This document shows positions 1 through 40,489 of a DNA stretch of 64,000 nucleotides, one piece after another (position 1 is the first letter of the stretch; each line of letters opens with the position of its first letter). The notes beneath the pieces were generated by a model, which was not told where the DNA came from, did no database searches, and saw only the letters and a program-made list of their open reading frames with translations. The DNA lies in NCBI GenBank assembly GCA_029721515.1, contig CM056565.1, positions 3,078,242 through 3,142,241 of the forward strand. The letters run 5' to 3'. Source of the DNA: Synanceia verrucosa. Lineage: Eukaryota; Chordata; Actinopteri; Perciformes; Synanceiidae. The position numbers and the translations under genes were made by a program.

Positions 1-56
<56 letters not shown>

Positions 57-58
57 TG

Positions 59-118
<60 letters not shown>
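1..118. repeat. (AT)n microsatellite
   Basis: Nearly pure alternating AT interrupted once by GGTGGTGT near 55-62, followed by (AG)n. The array runs off the left edge. Confidence 0.97.
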
Positions 119-123
<5 letters not shown>

Positions 124-1600
124 GAGAGAGATAATGTTTCTAAGAAAATGTTTGTGGTGCATTTGATTTGAGATTTTATAAAAGTATTGATTTAAAACAC
201 CAGTAAAAGTGGATTTTATTTTTATCAGAAGCCAACAGGGTAAGGCTATCAGTACATCATTTCTAAGAAGGTTTTGCAAAGCTCTGTCACATTCTTTGTC
301 CTTGTTCACAAACCCCTGAAGGCATCATGGTGGAGCAGTTCATGTCATTTGCTTCCAATTCTGCAAACATACTGATGTTAAACAGATCAGTGAAAGCTGT
401 CTTTTTTCTTTCAGGGCCTCCCAAGAGTTTAATGTTATGTTTTGCTTAACACTTTCCTGATGGACGCTACACTGTACTGAAGTTTAAGTCATAGTGATCG
501 CTGTGACACTTGTATGTTCTCATGCAGCTTCCTGTGAGAGCGTGTTGAGTGTGTTTTTCCACTTGTGTATCATGTGTGGGCACATGCATCGTAAACTCCT
601 CCTAAATAAAAATCTTGTAAAATATTCTTCCCTCTCATCTCACCTCTGTTAGTGATTTGGCACAGCAAGGGAACCTACATTTCTGTCCTAGTCACACTCC
701 CCAGTTGGCATTGGCAGCTCATCCCCACATTTGTGCTTTGTACCAGCGTTCTTGGCTGAGTCTTGCTGCAAGTACACCAGACTCCAGACAGCAGCGCAAT
801 CAAGCTCCAGATCCATGCCCCACCCCCACACACATAGTTAATCAACATATCCTCTCATTTGACTGAAACACGGAGGGGGAAGGGCTGCTACAGAAGATAT
901 TTGCCTTGTAATTACAGCGTTACTCTCAATCACCACCATGGCAATTTGCATCAGGAGCATCAGGCTGATTGCAGACCAGCTCTGAAGAGATGACATTTAG
1001 TTCAAAGTCAAGGGAGTCAGCAGCAGACTTAGGCTATACACTTGCCACATATACTTTGGATTACCAGCTGCTTTTTGTTCTTCCCTCTAAAACTCTAAAA
1101 GAATCTAGAAAAGCAGTCAGAGAGTGCAGACCTCTGCCAAGGCAGCATTCTGAGAGAGCGTATACTCCTGCAAGCCCACAACACCTAAGAGTGAATGTGT
1201 TGATTTTGATGCACCTTGAAACCCACATTTAGCATTGTATTCACTTTAATATCATGCACTTTTTATTTATTTTTTTTCTCTATTTCATATTTTGTCACAT
1301 TTGAATTTGAATTTTAAAAAAGACCAAAATACCAGTAAAACTTATTTTGAAACCAGCTGCATTGCTCTAGCTCCTTCCTACATGAAGTTATGGTTAAAAA
1401 CGCATATTTGACCTTGGTGACCTTGACCTTTTACTGATCTTGACCAAACTGAATGGGTGACTTCTGGATTCCTATATTAGTTTATTTACCAAATTAGGTG
1501 ACGTTTGGCTGAAAATGAAAATGAAAATGAAAATGAAAAGATAACCTCCTTAGCGGAGGTAACAACAGAACAATAAACTGTTGATCGGAGACAAATGTAA
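119..1600. other. Non-coding DNA, nothing recognised
   Basis: AT-rich sequence within the presumed panx3 intron 1. Short open frames of under 90 codons have no recognisable similarity. A short AAATG tandem run occurs near 1515-1540. Confidence 0.6.
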
Positions 1601-1639
1601 TTTCGTGTCTTGTGCCTCACTTTATTGCTACAATGATTA

Positions 1640-1978
1640 TTATTAGCACTGTCACCTCACAGCAAGAAGGTACCGGGTTCGAGGCCTGGGTCCTTTCTGT
1701 GTGGAGTTTGCATGTTCTCCTCATGTCTGTGTGGGTTCTCTCTGGTACTCCGGCTTCCTCCCACCATCCAAAAACATGCATGGGGATTAGGTTAACTGGT
1801 TAATTTAAATTGACCGTAGGTGTGAATGTGAGTGTGAGTGGTTGTCTGTCTCTATGTGTCCTGTGATGAACTGGAGACTTGTCCAAGGTGTACCCTGTCT
1901 TTCACCCTAAGACAGCTGGGATAGGCTCCAGCCCCCCATGACCCTATGAGAGGATAAGAGGTAGAAAATGGATGGATG
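1640..1978 (+). mobile_element. tRNA-derived SINE-like element, copy 1 (5' truncated)
   Basis: Starts within the tRNA-like head (GCACTGTCACCTCACAGC, then the B-box-like GGTTCGAGGCC). It continues through CCAAAAACATGCATGGGGAT and GTGTCCTGTGATGAACTGG and ends AAAATGGATGGATGG. The same consensus recurs at 2378, 13680 (minus), 21741, 56435 and 57293. Confidence 0.8.
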
Positions 1979-2377
1979 GTTTTTATTATGCTGAGGTCTT
2001 AAAGGGAAACCTCTGGAACTTTCAACCTTAGACCCCCATGTTTTTGTGTCTAAGTGACAAATGGGGACAAGATGTTTTGAAACTGGTCTAGTCCTCACTG
2101 TCAATGAAAGTTGACTAAAAGTGCTTGTTTTTGTTTCCATCTGATGGAGTCAGCAGGTCCTCCTCTTATGATAAGCTGTTGTTTAAGTGTTTCTATCTCT
2201 TGTTTTATAGCACCCTAATTTTGTTAAGGAAAGTGGCGTGTAATTGCCACTCTCATTGTTAATGCTCTTAGTTCCCTCACTTGTCAGGGAAGGGGAGATG
2301 TTTCTGAGCATAAAAGTAAAAGCCTGTTGGGAAAGTGATGTCATGGTTCTCAATACTGAAATTCACATGCATTCACT

Positions 2378-2586
2378 GGGGCAGCACGGTGGTGTAGTGG
2401 TTAGCACTGTCGCCTCACAGTAACAAGGTACTGGGTTCGATTCTGTGTTTGCATGTTCTCCCTGTGTCTGCGTGGGTTCTCTCCAGGTACTCTGGCTTCC
2501 TTCCACCATCCAAAAACATACATGGGGATTAGGTTACTTGGCTAATTTAAACTGACCGTAGGTGTGAGTGTGAGTGGTTGATGGAT
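2378..2586 (+). mobile_element. tRNA-derived SINE-like element, copy 2 (3' truncated)
   Basis: Has the full head GGCAGCACGGTGGTGTAGTGG with an A-box-like TGGTGTAGTGG and B-box-like GGTTCGATTC. The body is cut after GTGAGTGGTTGATGGATG. Confidence 0.8.
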
Positions 2587-2746
2587 GAAAAATTAGATTT
2601 TTAGCCAAAAGTATCTTTTTATTATCATGTATGGTGTTCTTCCTCATTGCCGTTTACTTATATTTAGCAGGAAAATAATAAGCAACATAAGGACAAACAT
2701 GGATGACAGCATCACAGCATGATTTTTAGAGAGGATAGAGACTCAC

Positions 2747-2930
2747 CCAGGGAGATCTCGCGGGCGAAGGCCATGCACACCAGCATCAGTGGAAGGCCGA
2801 CAGACACATACTTGATGACCTTGTCCAGAGGAAGCTCCAGCTCCAGGTGACTGATCCGGTTTATCCCAGGGCTGCCCTGCAGCAGGGCATCAGATAGCAT
2901 GGCCTTGGCCGCCGCCTGGGCGATAGACAT
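2747..2930 (-). CDS. panx3: panx3 (pannexin 3) first coding exon, partial gene
   Basis: Pannexins form heptameric large-pore plasma-membrane channels that release ATP. The exon starts MSIAQAAAKAMLSDALLQ and runs through LELELPLDKVIKYVSVGLPL to CMAFAREISL plus one base of Gly, at donor GG|GTGAGT (phase 1). Residues about 40-58 form the first transmembrane helix. The exon length (61 codons plus one base) and phase match vertebrate pannexin exon 1. MLSDALL and LELPLD agree best with PANX3; PANX1 is the alternative. The next exon should encode SCFSP-type extracellular loop 1 and lies beyond the left edge. The gene is transcribed toward position 1, head to tail behind pknox2. Confidence 0.85.
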
Positions 2931-3263
2931 TTTGAAGTCCTACGCAGCGAAAAAAATGTTTGTTTGTTTTTTTTTTTCACACAGTCAAGTTGAAAAGGGA
3001 AATAATGTTTGCCCCCAGTGATGTTAGTACAAATCAGAATCATAGCCTTTGTCACTGCTTACATCTCTCTACCTTATGAACTCTTGTTCTCCACTATATG
3101 TGAAATAATAAAGCACAAATAAATCTACAGTAATAAAAAAAAAAAACTCTGGAGTAGTGGATTTTCTTTTCCTATTCAGAGTAAATTCCATCAAATGTAT
3201 AATTTAACAGAATTATCCCAAGGAAATTATATGAGCATATGATGGAAGCTATAGCCAACTTAC

Positions 3264-3400
3264 CTTAAGTCTTCCAGCTTCCTACTAATAGAAAATGCGT
3301 TTACAGAGCCAAACAGTTCCTCTAAGGCCTGCATGGTGTTGGAAAGCTTCTTAAGTACTCAGGGAGGGCCTCTGTAAATGAGAGGTTGAACTTGGGCTGG
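3264..3400 (-). other. Possible non-coding 5' exon of panx3
   Basis: On the minus strand a perfect donor AAG|GTAAGT ends at 3264, and an acceptor-like GCGTAG lies at 2941-2940, nine bases before the panx3 ATG. Splicing 3264 to 2939 would give a leader ending GACTTCAAA-ATG. The 5' limit of this exon is not visible and no TATA box was seen. Inference only. Confidence 0.3.
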
Positions 3401-4084
3401 ACCAGGCCGAGCTGGTTCTGGCTCTAATTACAGAGAGGACATCTGGGATCATGTAGACGCCCAGATGGCACTGACTGCAGCAGACCTCCAGTACTCACAC
3501 TGGGCAAGGCAGTCTCGAGTGTGTGTGTGTCTATATAATACTGATGTGTGTGTGTGTTTCTGTAGTCCATCCACGCTGTGAAGCATGGTGGCTTTGGCCC
3601 ACTTCAAACAAGCAAACCCTCTCCAGTGGCTTTTTCAGCCCCTGTCATTCTGAGACTATTTTTACTGCATTTCTGCAGCAGAGCAGCTGCTCATGTTTCT
3701 GTCATTTGCAGTGTATGTGTTTGAGAGGAAAAACTGTGTGTCATAATTGTATTTGATAAAATGGATCCGACAGGATCTCTCAAAACTAAACAAGCATTTG
3801 ACCACAGCATGAGATCCGATTATATATTTTGTATAATATTGTGTGCTGTAAATGAAGAGGAGCTACAGTATGTCATCACATTTATTGACTGCAGTTCATC
3901 GTTATAAATATTATGTTGAATTGGAATGATGGGGAGCAAAATAATCCACATTTACAGTTCTTTGTTAAAATCATTTTATATTATCATTTTTAAATGGAGC
4001 TAAACCTAATATGAGACTTCAGGCATGTGAGCATGACAAAGCAATTAAAAACCAGCAAAATGAGTCAGGTGATCATTTTTTGTG

Positions 4085-4260
4085 TCAGTATGAATCAGAA
4101 TCAGAATCAAATTTATTTCCAAGTAAATTTGCACACAGAACTATAAACCTAGTGCAAATGTAACAAGTATGACAAGATAATAGCAATTACAAATAATAAA
4201 TGTAAATAGAGTTCAGTCTGAAGGGGATGTGCAGGCAAATTAAAGGGTTGAATTTCAGAC
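4085..4260 (-). mobile_element. Retroelement 3' tail fragment
   Basis: The minus strand reads GGAAATAAATTTGATTCTGA followed by GATTCT repeats: an AATAAA-type end with a short tandem tail, typical of teleost retroposon 3' ends. Confidence 0.45.
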
Positions 4261-5468
4261 TTAGTTTCAGGTACTGAGAAGATGAAACATGATTTTTTCA
4301 GTCAGTCCAGTTTGAGGGTCATGTGTTTCAGCTAAACCTGTGCAAATGAGACAAAAATAAATGGTTTAATTCTCCAAATCACATAGAAAGGGTGAAATGC
4401 ACCCCAGTCTGAGCTGCCGAGGCAAATAGCATCTCTGGCTTTAGTACAGCACAAAAGGTGCTTTATTTGAAATATCTGGTTCGGTGGGATGATTGGTCAC
4501 GGGGATAAACCAGGCCAAACTTGCTCATGGTGTGGCTGCTGCACCTGGAAACCAGGTGGAAACTCAGAGTAGACACACGCCTTGATGAGCTTCATGCTTC
4601 GTCGTTTCGCCGCCGGTGCGGCGACTGAGCCAACCACTGAGCCACCGTGCCGCCCTGCTGAGAGAGGACATGAAAGAGGTTTAGGGGGGAGGAGGGTTCT
4701 GCACAGCTGAGTTAGTGAGACACAGTTTAATTAACAAGACATGAGTGGAAGAATGTGATTAATATTTCCTCATCAATTATGTATTATTTCACCATCAAAT
4801 GCATGCTCTATGGGCACAATGAAAGAAGAGAAGTTAAATGAGCCTGAGTCTGACCTGAGTCTGGTCTATTTGGCCTCTGTGTGTCCTCAACGAATCACGA
4901 ATCCGGTCCTGATGGGCCTCTGGATCAGGCTTTCACCTTTCACAAGTGATGCAAGGACTTTAATACTTTAGCACATGACACATAACTGCAATCAGATGAA
5001 AAGGGCATATTTCATTCAAATGCAAAACTTTATGGGAGTGTTTCAGCTGTAATATCATTCATGCAATACCTTTTGTGGATTGGACCTTGAGACATGGCGC
5101 ATAATGATTGCAAATTATACGTAATTCATGGTGCTATTACAGGCTACAATCATTTACAATTTTTTTTAATTCACTCAAGAGTGATAGAGCCGTGAATTTC
5201 AAGGCTTATCCGACACCCAAACATCACTGTACCATGAAACAGGATTTCACAGTGTGAAAGTGAAAGTTACATGAATTTTGTTTTGTCTTGAAGGTTAAAG
5301 GTAAATATATAAATATATATAGAAATACATTTCAAGCAATTTTTACCATTTAAAACAGCAAAAAAAAGTGGCATAAGATCCAATTATTCTTATAGATACA
5401 TGAACTACAGATGTGAAAATACAATACATATGGTATCACTAAAACATTCCTCAGAGCCTGAAGATATA

Positions 5469-5489
5469 TCATCATCATCATCATCATCA
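5469..5489. repeat. (ATC)n microsatellite
   Basis: Seven tandem ATC units. Confidence 0.9.
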
Positions 5490-5732
5490 AGTATTTCCTA
5501 CTCTGATTGTGATGTGATTATGGTACATCATTTTAATAATTCCTATTGTGTGAATACTGGTGCATCGTCTTGAAGACAGGAACAATGTGCCGTTATTGAG
5601 CTTCGCAGTTCTGGATGAATGGTTCAGAGACAGAGTAGTAACAGAGCTGAGCTGAGCCAACTGACGCTGTTATGTTATGTTAGGGTTAAAGTTGTAGGAC
5701 AAAAACAGACAACTCCCAAAATGGTAATGACC

Positions 5733-5984
5733 TGTCAATCAGCAGGTAGCTCCGCCCTAAAGCATCCCCTGCTTTCTGGTCTGTTTGACTCTAGATGGAA
5801 CCATAATTTACTGAATGAACATCAGGCTGTGCTGAAGAAGACTAGAAACTAGAGACCGAGACCATAAACTCATGTTTACAATGTTTACTGAGGGAATAGA
5901 TCAAGAGAGAAGTAGGATCGTTTTCTCATAGACTTCTATACAACCAGAGGAGTCGCCCCCTGCTGGCTATCAAAAAGAATGCAG
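5733..5984 (+). repeat. Dispersed repeat family A, copy 1
   Basis: From TGTCAATCAGCAGGTAG to the end CCCTGCTGGCTATC. It is about 90% like 33379-33629; a short inverted piece recurs at 63378-63411. Shares CTCATAGACTTCTATACAAC. It has no coding potential, and no clear terminal repeats were seen. Confidence 0.85.
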
Positions 5985-8455
5985 CCAGTGCTTTAGCATT
6001 AACAGACCCCAGAATTGCCCTGAGTTGAGCTGACCATAACTGCATTATTAAATATAAAATCATTAAAAGAAACAACTAGAGAGTGATATATGAGCAGTTG
6101 TTCTGCAGTACTTTATAATGTCACTCTGATAAATCAAAATGCCTACCTTAGCTGTAACCGGCTTCGCTGCTTCTCTGGTCTACTCTTCAGAAAGTCCTGC
6201 GCAGAATAACTATAAAAGATGTCCATACTCTTAAACTAGTCTTTTATTATATCACGTGTGGAAATATGGTTTTCTCCCACGCACGTGTACTTTTGTGCTC
6301 TGCTTTCTCATGTTGTTGTCAGTTGTGAGCACCTCATCACCTCCCCCTTCGTATGGAAAATCTGTCTGACAGGGAAAAAAAAACATTACATTTAAGTGTT
6401 ACTGCAATTAAAGAATGGCCATTTTTATGGGGACAGAAAACAATGTAAGGATGCAATTATTCACTCCAAGGGCGCAGGATCCACATTTCAGAGCTCTATT
6501 GGTTCTTTGATGGTAGGTGGGAGAACATGTGGGCCAACTTCTTCCAGCAGGTTAAATCACAGGCTAGAGCAATAACCAGTGGGTGGGAGACCTCACATGT
6601 GGCAGGAAAATGAGGGAAGTTAAACCAATATTTAGACTTCTGTGTAATCTGAAAATAGGTTATAAAGTAGCAGGACGTGAGAGGGTTGGGAAGTGACACA
6701 CAGCAGCAGCGAGCAATGCTTCTGTTCATATCAAGTGTTTTGCTCATTTTGTTTCCTGCTTTTCATCTTTAAATATTCTCATGAACTGCTTACACCCTTG
6801 TTTAGGACTTTATAGCCATATATGTGTTTGTTCAGCTTAAATATACACAGAACATTCACATCACAAAGTCAAAATCAGCACCTTTACCTGCTTTAATTAT
6901 TAAAATTGGTCTATTGAAACACAATAGATTATGACAACCAAGTGTACAAATGAAATAGAAATATCCCCTATTGTCTGTCACTTGCTCTGGAAGATCCATT
7001 TAAAAAGGAATCGAGAAAAGAATATGAATGAGCAACATACGTCACAATGAACAATCAGAACATTCAATATAACATGGTTTTTCTTTGACTAGCTTCACAT
7101 TAGAAACAAGCGACTCCATTTGTGTGTTTTAGTACAAAACAGAGAGCTGAAATTGTTTCACAGTTTCTTCAAAGTCCTTCACATAAAATTGAAAGAGACA
7201 TTGCAGCTGAGTTTTCTTTCTCTTTCTCATTCCCTTCAAAACTGTCCTCCTTGTCTCCTTGAAAAAGTTTGTCAGTAAAAGACGCTGGTCCTCTCAGCTG
7301 GGGAGTCCAACGTCACTGACCGTCTCCATGTTGACATGTGGGTGAGGCTCTTTGTAGTGACTGGCAGTGCTTGTCATGCCCTTATTTTGTGACAGACTCA
7401 ACGTCACAAAAATACACAAGCAATTTTGTAAGCCCGACTAGATGGCTGAAGTCAAGTATGGTCACCATCTAATACAACAGCCTTATTCAGAAAGTTTGCA
7501 AAAACTACAGTTTATGCAGAATTATCATGGCATTATCATGTTGTTCATTGGGCTACCTTCTGAGGCCATGCAAAAAAAAAGAATAAATATGCAAACCTTC
7601 AACACAAACATATGAAAAATCTGATATACATACTACTGTATATGTGCAGTCAGTTTACACTGGTGTACTATGGTTTTTTTTTAGCTCATGGGAGAAGAAA
7701 AAAGAAGGTGAAAAGTCATGCTATAAGAGGTTTGCTGCAGCAGTCGGGTGTTTCGCTCATGAGGAAGAAACGCGCCAAGTGAGTGTTGTTCAACCTGAGA
7801 ACCTATGAGTCATTTAAAAGGCGTGAATAACATCCCAGCAGTGGAAGCTGACACATGCAGTCACTTCTGCAGCTATTTGGACAGCATTACAACCTTTTTT
7901 AAGCTCCTAGTTTTGGAAAGATAACGTTTGCAAAGTTAAATGTATAACATGCAGGATTAAAACTAAAAAAATACAAAGAGAATCCCACTCAGTCATCACT
8001 TATGATTCTAGGAGTGTGTGAGGTATGCAGCCCTCTGCCTGGATTTTCTCTTTTCTTATTATTGTGTTGTGTTCAAAGGGCTTTTAGGCCCCATGTGGAG
8101 GTTTGACCCCAGGCCAATAAGCACATGCAGTGTGTGTAGCCCATTCAGATCAAATACTGGCACTTTGTCACACCCCTCAATGCCTGATACCAAAGTACAA
8201 GCACTACATACATACTGTACACACATGGGTACCAGTCACCTTTAGCTGTGTCGGATACAAAGCAGCTGGATTTGACAGATGAGAACAGGTTGTGTTTTTA
8301 TGCATGTGCTGCAGTGTTCCCCTGCTACTCTGTGTGTCAGTTTGAGTTTGACTGAAAGCAGAGCTGCTCTCTCGCTCCTTCGCTAAATTTGAATGTGGTG
8401 CAGCAACCAACGGTTACATATTAACCCTTTAAAGGAAGGAGTGTAGAATATTGTG

Positions 8456-8715
8456 TTGTTGTTATCCATGAATTCTCAAATTTACTGTTTAACAGTAAAA
8501 TATCAAAGCATTATTATTATTTATTGACAGAGATGTTAAATTGCAGTTATTTGCTGTCATTCCTGAACAGAAAACTGAAGTGTTTTAGTGGTTGTTTGTT
8601 ATTCTGGATTCATTTCTGACTTCTCAGTGAATTCCAGTGTTCTGGATCAAATTTCGGTCTAAAAAGGTGAATTCAGATTAAATTCCTCACTCCTGTTCAA
8701 AATGGTGAGGGTGCT
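8456..8715 (+). repeat. Dispersed repeat family B, copy 1
   Basis: About 260 bp, matching the reverse complement of 35459-35716 through CATTCCTGAACAGAAAACTG, GAATTCCAGTGTTCTGGATC and CTCCTGTTCAAAATG. Family unknown. Confidence 0.85.
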
Positions 8716-9283
8716 GGAGGTGTGCTGCTGTTCTGATACTAATAATCTGTGAAACACTGTATGTTTCCAGTGGGGTATAATCACCTGAAAATAAGATTAG
8801 CTGTGTTTTCGATAGCTTCACAGCTACTTAGGGAGTGGGTCTTCTTCACCACCCAAACTCTGTTATCTTTTCCTGCTTGGACTGGAGTCAATAACGTAGC
8901 TCACTTGCATCGCTCTCCCCCTCTTGATTCATTGCTCAGTTCCCAAACACAAACAGACTGGCTTTGCTTCAAATCACATACGGCACTGTAACAACAACTG
9001 GCTCTAGAGAGGACCACTCACATTTCCCCCATGTAGTTCTCCTACTCTTACTGAGAGGCTTCACTTGGCCGCAGTCTGGAGTCTCAGTGCTCAATGTTCC
9101 CAGATCCTACACCCTGCACCTGTAATATGTAGACTGGGGATTAAAAATGAGTAAGAGTAGCCTACTTTCAGACAGTTAAATGATGAAGATTTTTGTAACT
9201 TTTTTATGAATGTGCAACTACTGAAGACTGTTTCCTTTTTTAGTTCACTGTAACAGTAAAACTCTCTGAAAGCACCAAACCTC

Positions 9284-9289
9284 TTTATT
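9284..9289 (-). terminator. Candidate poly(A) signal of pknox2
   Basis: AATAAA on the minus strand, the first one found about 594 nt after the stop codon. No AATAAA or ATTAAA was seen between it and the stop. If used, the 3' UTR would include the inverted repeat at 9329-9456. Further AATAAA hexamers occur near 8515-8525. Confidence 0.4.
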
Positions 9290-9328
9290 CGTCACTGGAA
9301 AGCAGCTAAAAAGTAGTGATGGAAAAAC

Positions 9329-9456
9329 GTGATATTTTTTGACTCCTCTAGGTGGCGCTCTTGGTTTAAAGAAAAAGTCTAGTGTAATGGAAATTTCCTA
9401 AATTTACTAATTTACTAAAGACCAAGAGCACCATCTAGTGGAGTCAAAAATATCAC
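9329..9456. repeat. Inverted repeat (hairpin), likely in pknox2 3' UTR
   Basis: Arms 9329-9371 and 9415-9456 are about 42 nt each with few mismatches, around a 43-nt loop. The arms contain GTGATATTTTTTGACTCC and its complement. A GCTTCATGAAGC palindrome follows at 9461-9472. Confidence 0.85.
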
Positions 9457-9882
9457 AAGTGCTTCATGAAGCTTCATTTGTGCATCATGATTTCAAACTG
9501 GCAGTAATTTTTTTAACCTGTCAGTTCCTGTGCGATTTCTCTCCATAAATAACAGGAGCTATGGAGTAAAAAAAAATGTGCTATCCAAATATTTCAAGAG
9601 CTCACTGCATGAGAACATACAAAAGGAAAATGAAACAACATATATTCATCATTGACCTAAAAGTTTGTCCTCTGTAATCCTGACGGTGATGGTCATTGTG
9701 TCTGATTAGACTCTATGGTGGCTCTGTGTAAGAGTCTGTGATAAACTGGAGAAAAGTCTAACATGTCCTCACATGCTCTCAAGAGACAGTTAGCATTAGA
9801 GCTGTCCCCATTGAGTCTGAATGGATGGCTGTATTGAGGAGACCACTGAGATCAAAGTTCATACTGTCTTCCCTCAGATCGA

Positions 9883-39364
<29,482 letters not shown>

Positions 39365-39799
39365 CTGGCAAAGAGGCAGAAAAAAAGAGGAATATCAGTC
39401 CAGTGGTAGTATGTTCTATTACAGCAGCGGCCACCAGGTGCTGCTATGATTAAATAATAGAGATGGGACTTTGACACTTCAGCTTCTCCATTTACTGTTT
39501 TATTTCTTTGCTCTATCTCCCCTCAGTCCCCCTCTGCTTGTATTGCACGGAGCTCAACCAGGATGATGTGTTAATGCAACAAGGAGCACAGACTCAATCA
39601 TGGAGGCCTTTACAGAAATACTTTACAAACCAGCAGGTTCATAATGACACTGCAAACAAACCCGGATACTTGTTTACCAATTACAGAGAGCTATGCTTAT
39701 GTGTTAATTACAGTACAGCTGGCTTTAAAGCAAAGCATCTTGGTGAAGTCACCTTGTCGTCTCTGTGTTGGCTGCTGGTGTTGTTGTTGCGCTGCTACC

Positions 39800-39940
39800 A
39801 AGCCAATCAAGAGGGCTAATTAGGGCTCTTGTCGGTGGGCTAATTGCTATTGGCCGGGACCCCACAGGGCTGAAGGCGGTATCCTGTGGAACACCGCTGT
39901 AACCGTCACTTCCATCCCCACTGAAGGAGCTAATTGGTTC
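39800..39940. promoter_or_regulatory. Homeodomain-site and CCAAT cluster upstream of pknox2 exon 1
   Basis: Within 140 bp there are three CTAATT cores (39816 CTAATTAG, 39840 CTAATTGC, 39930 CTAATTGG), CCAATC at 39803 and inverted CCAAT at 39849 and 39933. The stretch is GC-richer than its surroundings and lies about 450 bp 5' of the first coding exon. Candidate enhancer or alternative promoter; inference. Confidence 0.35.
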
Positions 39941-39956
39941 AGGGGTACATTACACA

Positions 39957-39980
39957 CACAAACACACACACACACACACA
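39957..39980. repeat. (CA)n microsatellite
   Basis: About 12 CA units with one interruption. Confidence 0.9.
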
Positions 39981-40489
39981 GACCCCCTACCATTGCCTCA
40001 ACTTACTATAGGCAAGCACAGCAGGTGCTCTACCCTGAAGCTACACATAACCTATGTGTATATGATGCATGAAAATGTGCTGTGCTACTATTTGACTTGA
40101 GGCAGACAAAGGGTGTTTTGAGAAATGTGAGGGTAAACTTTTATAAACCTTTTTATTCATCAAACTGTACTGGATTTAACCTTTTCATGATAGATACCTT
40201 GATACCTGTATCTGTAATGCCATATCGAGCACTGTGTGGTCAGCTGGACTGAATGATACTGATGTGGAGGGGAATGCTTCATTATAAGATAGTGAAATGC
40301 AAATGCAACATCCAAGCAAAATGTCTGCACCAGTTGCTGCATCTGTTCAGTGCTACCACATCATGAAATAAAGATGTGCTGTAATTCTGCCAGAGCAGAA
40401 ATACAATAAAAGGAATATCATACACTGATATTGAACAAAATGAAATATACCACACGGTCACTCATTCATCCTCTGGTTATGTTGCCTAC

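Larger units (their letters stand above)
2940..9283. other. panx3-pknox2 spacer
   Basis: Intergenic DNA between the panx3 start and the likely pknox2 3' end. Apart from the possible leader exon, repeat copies at 4085, 5733 and 8456 and a tRNA-like scrap near 4600-4655, no gene is visible. Confidence 0.6.
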
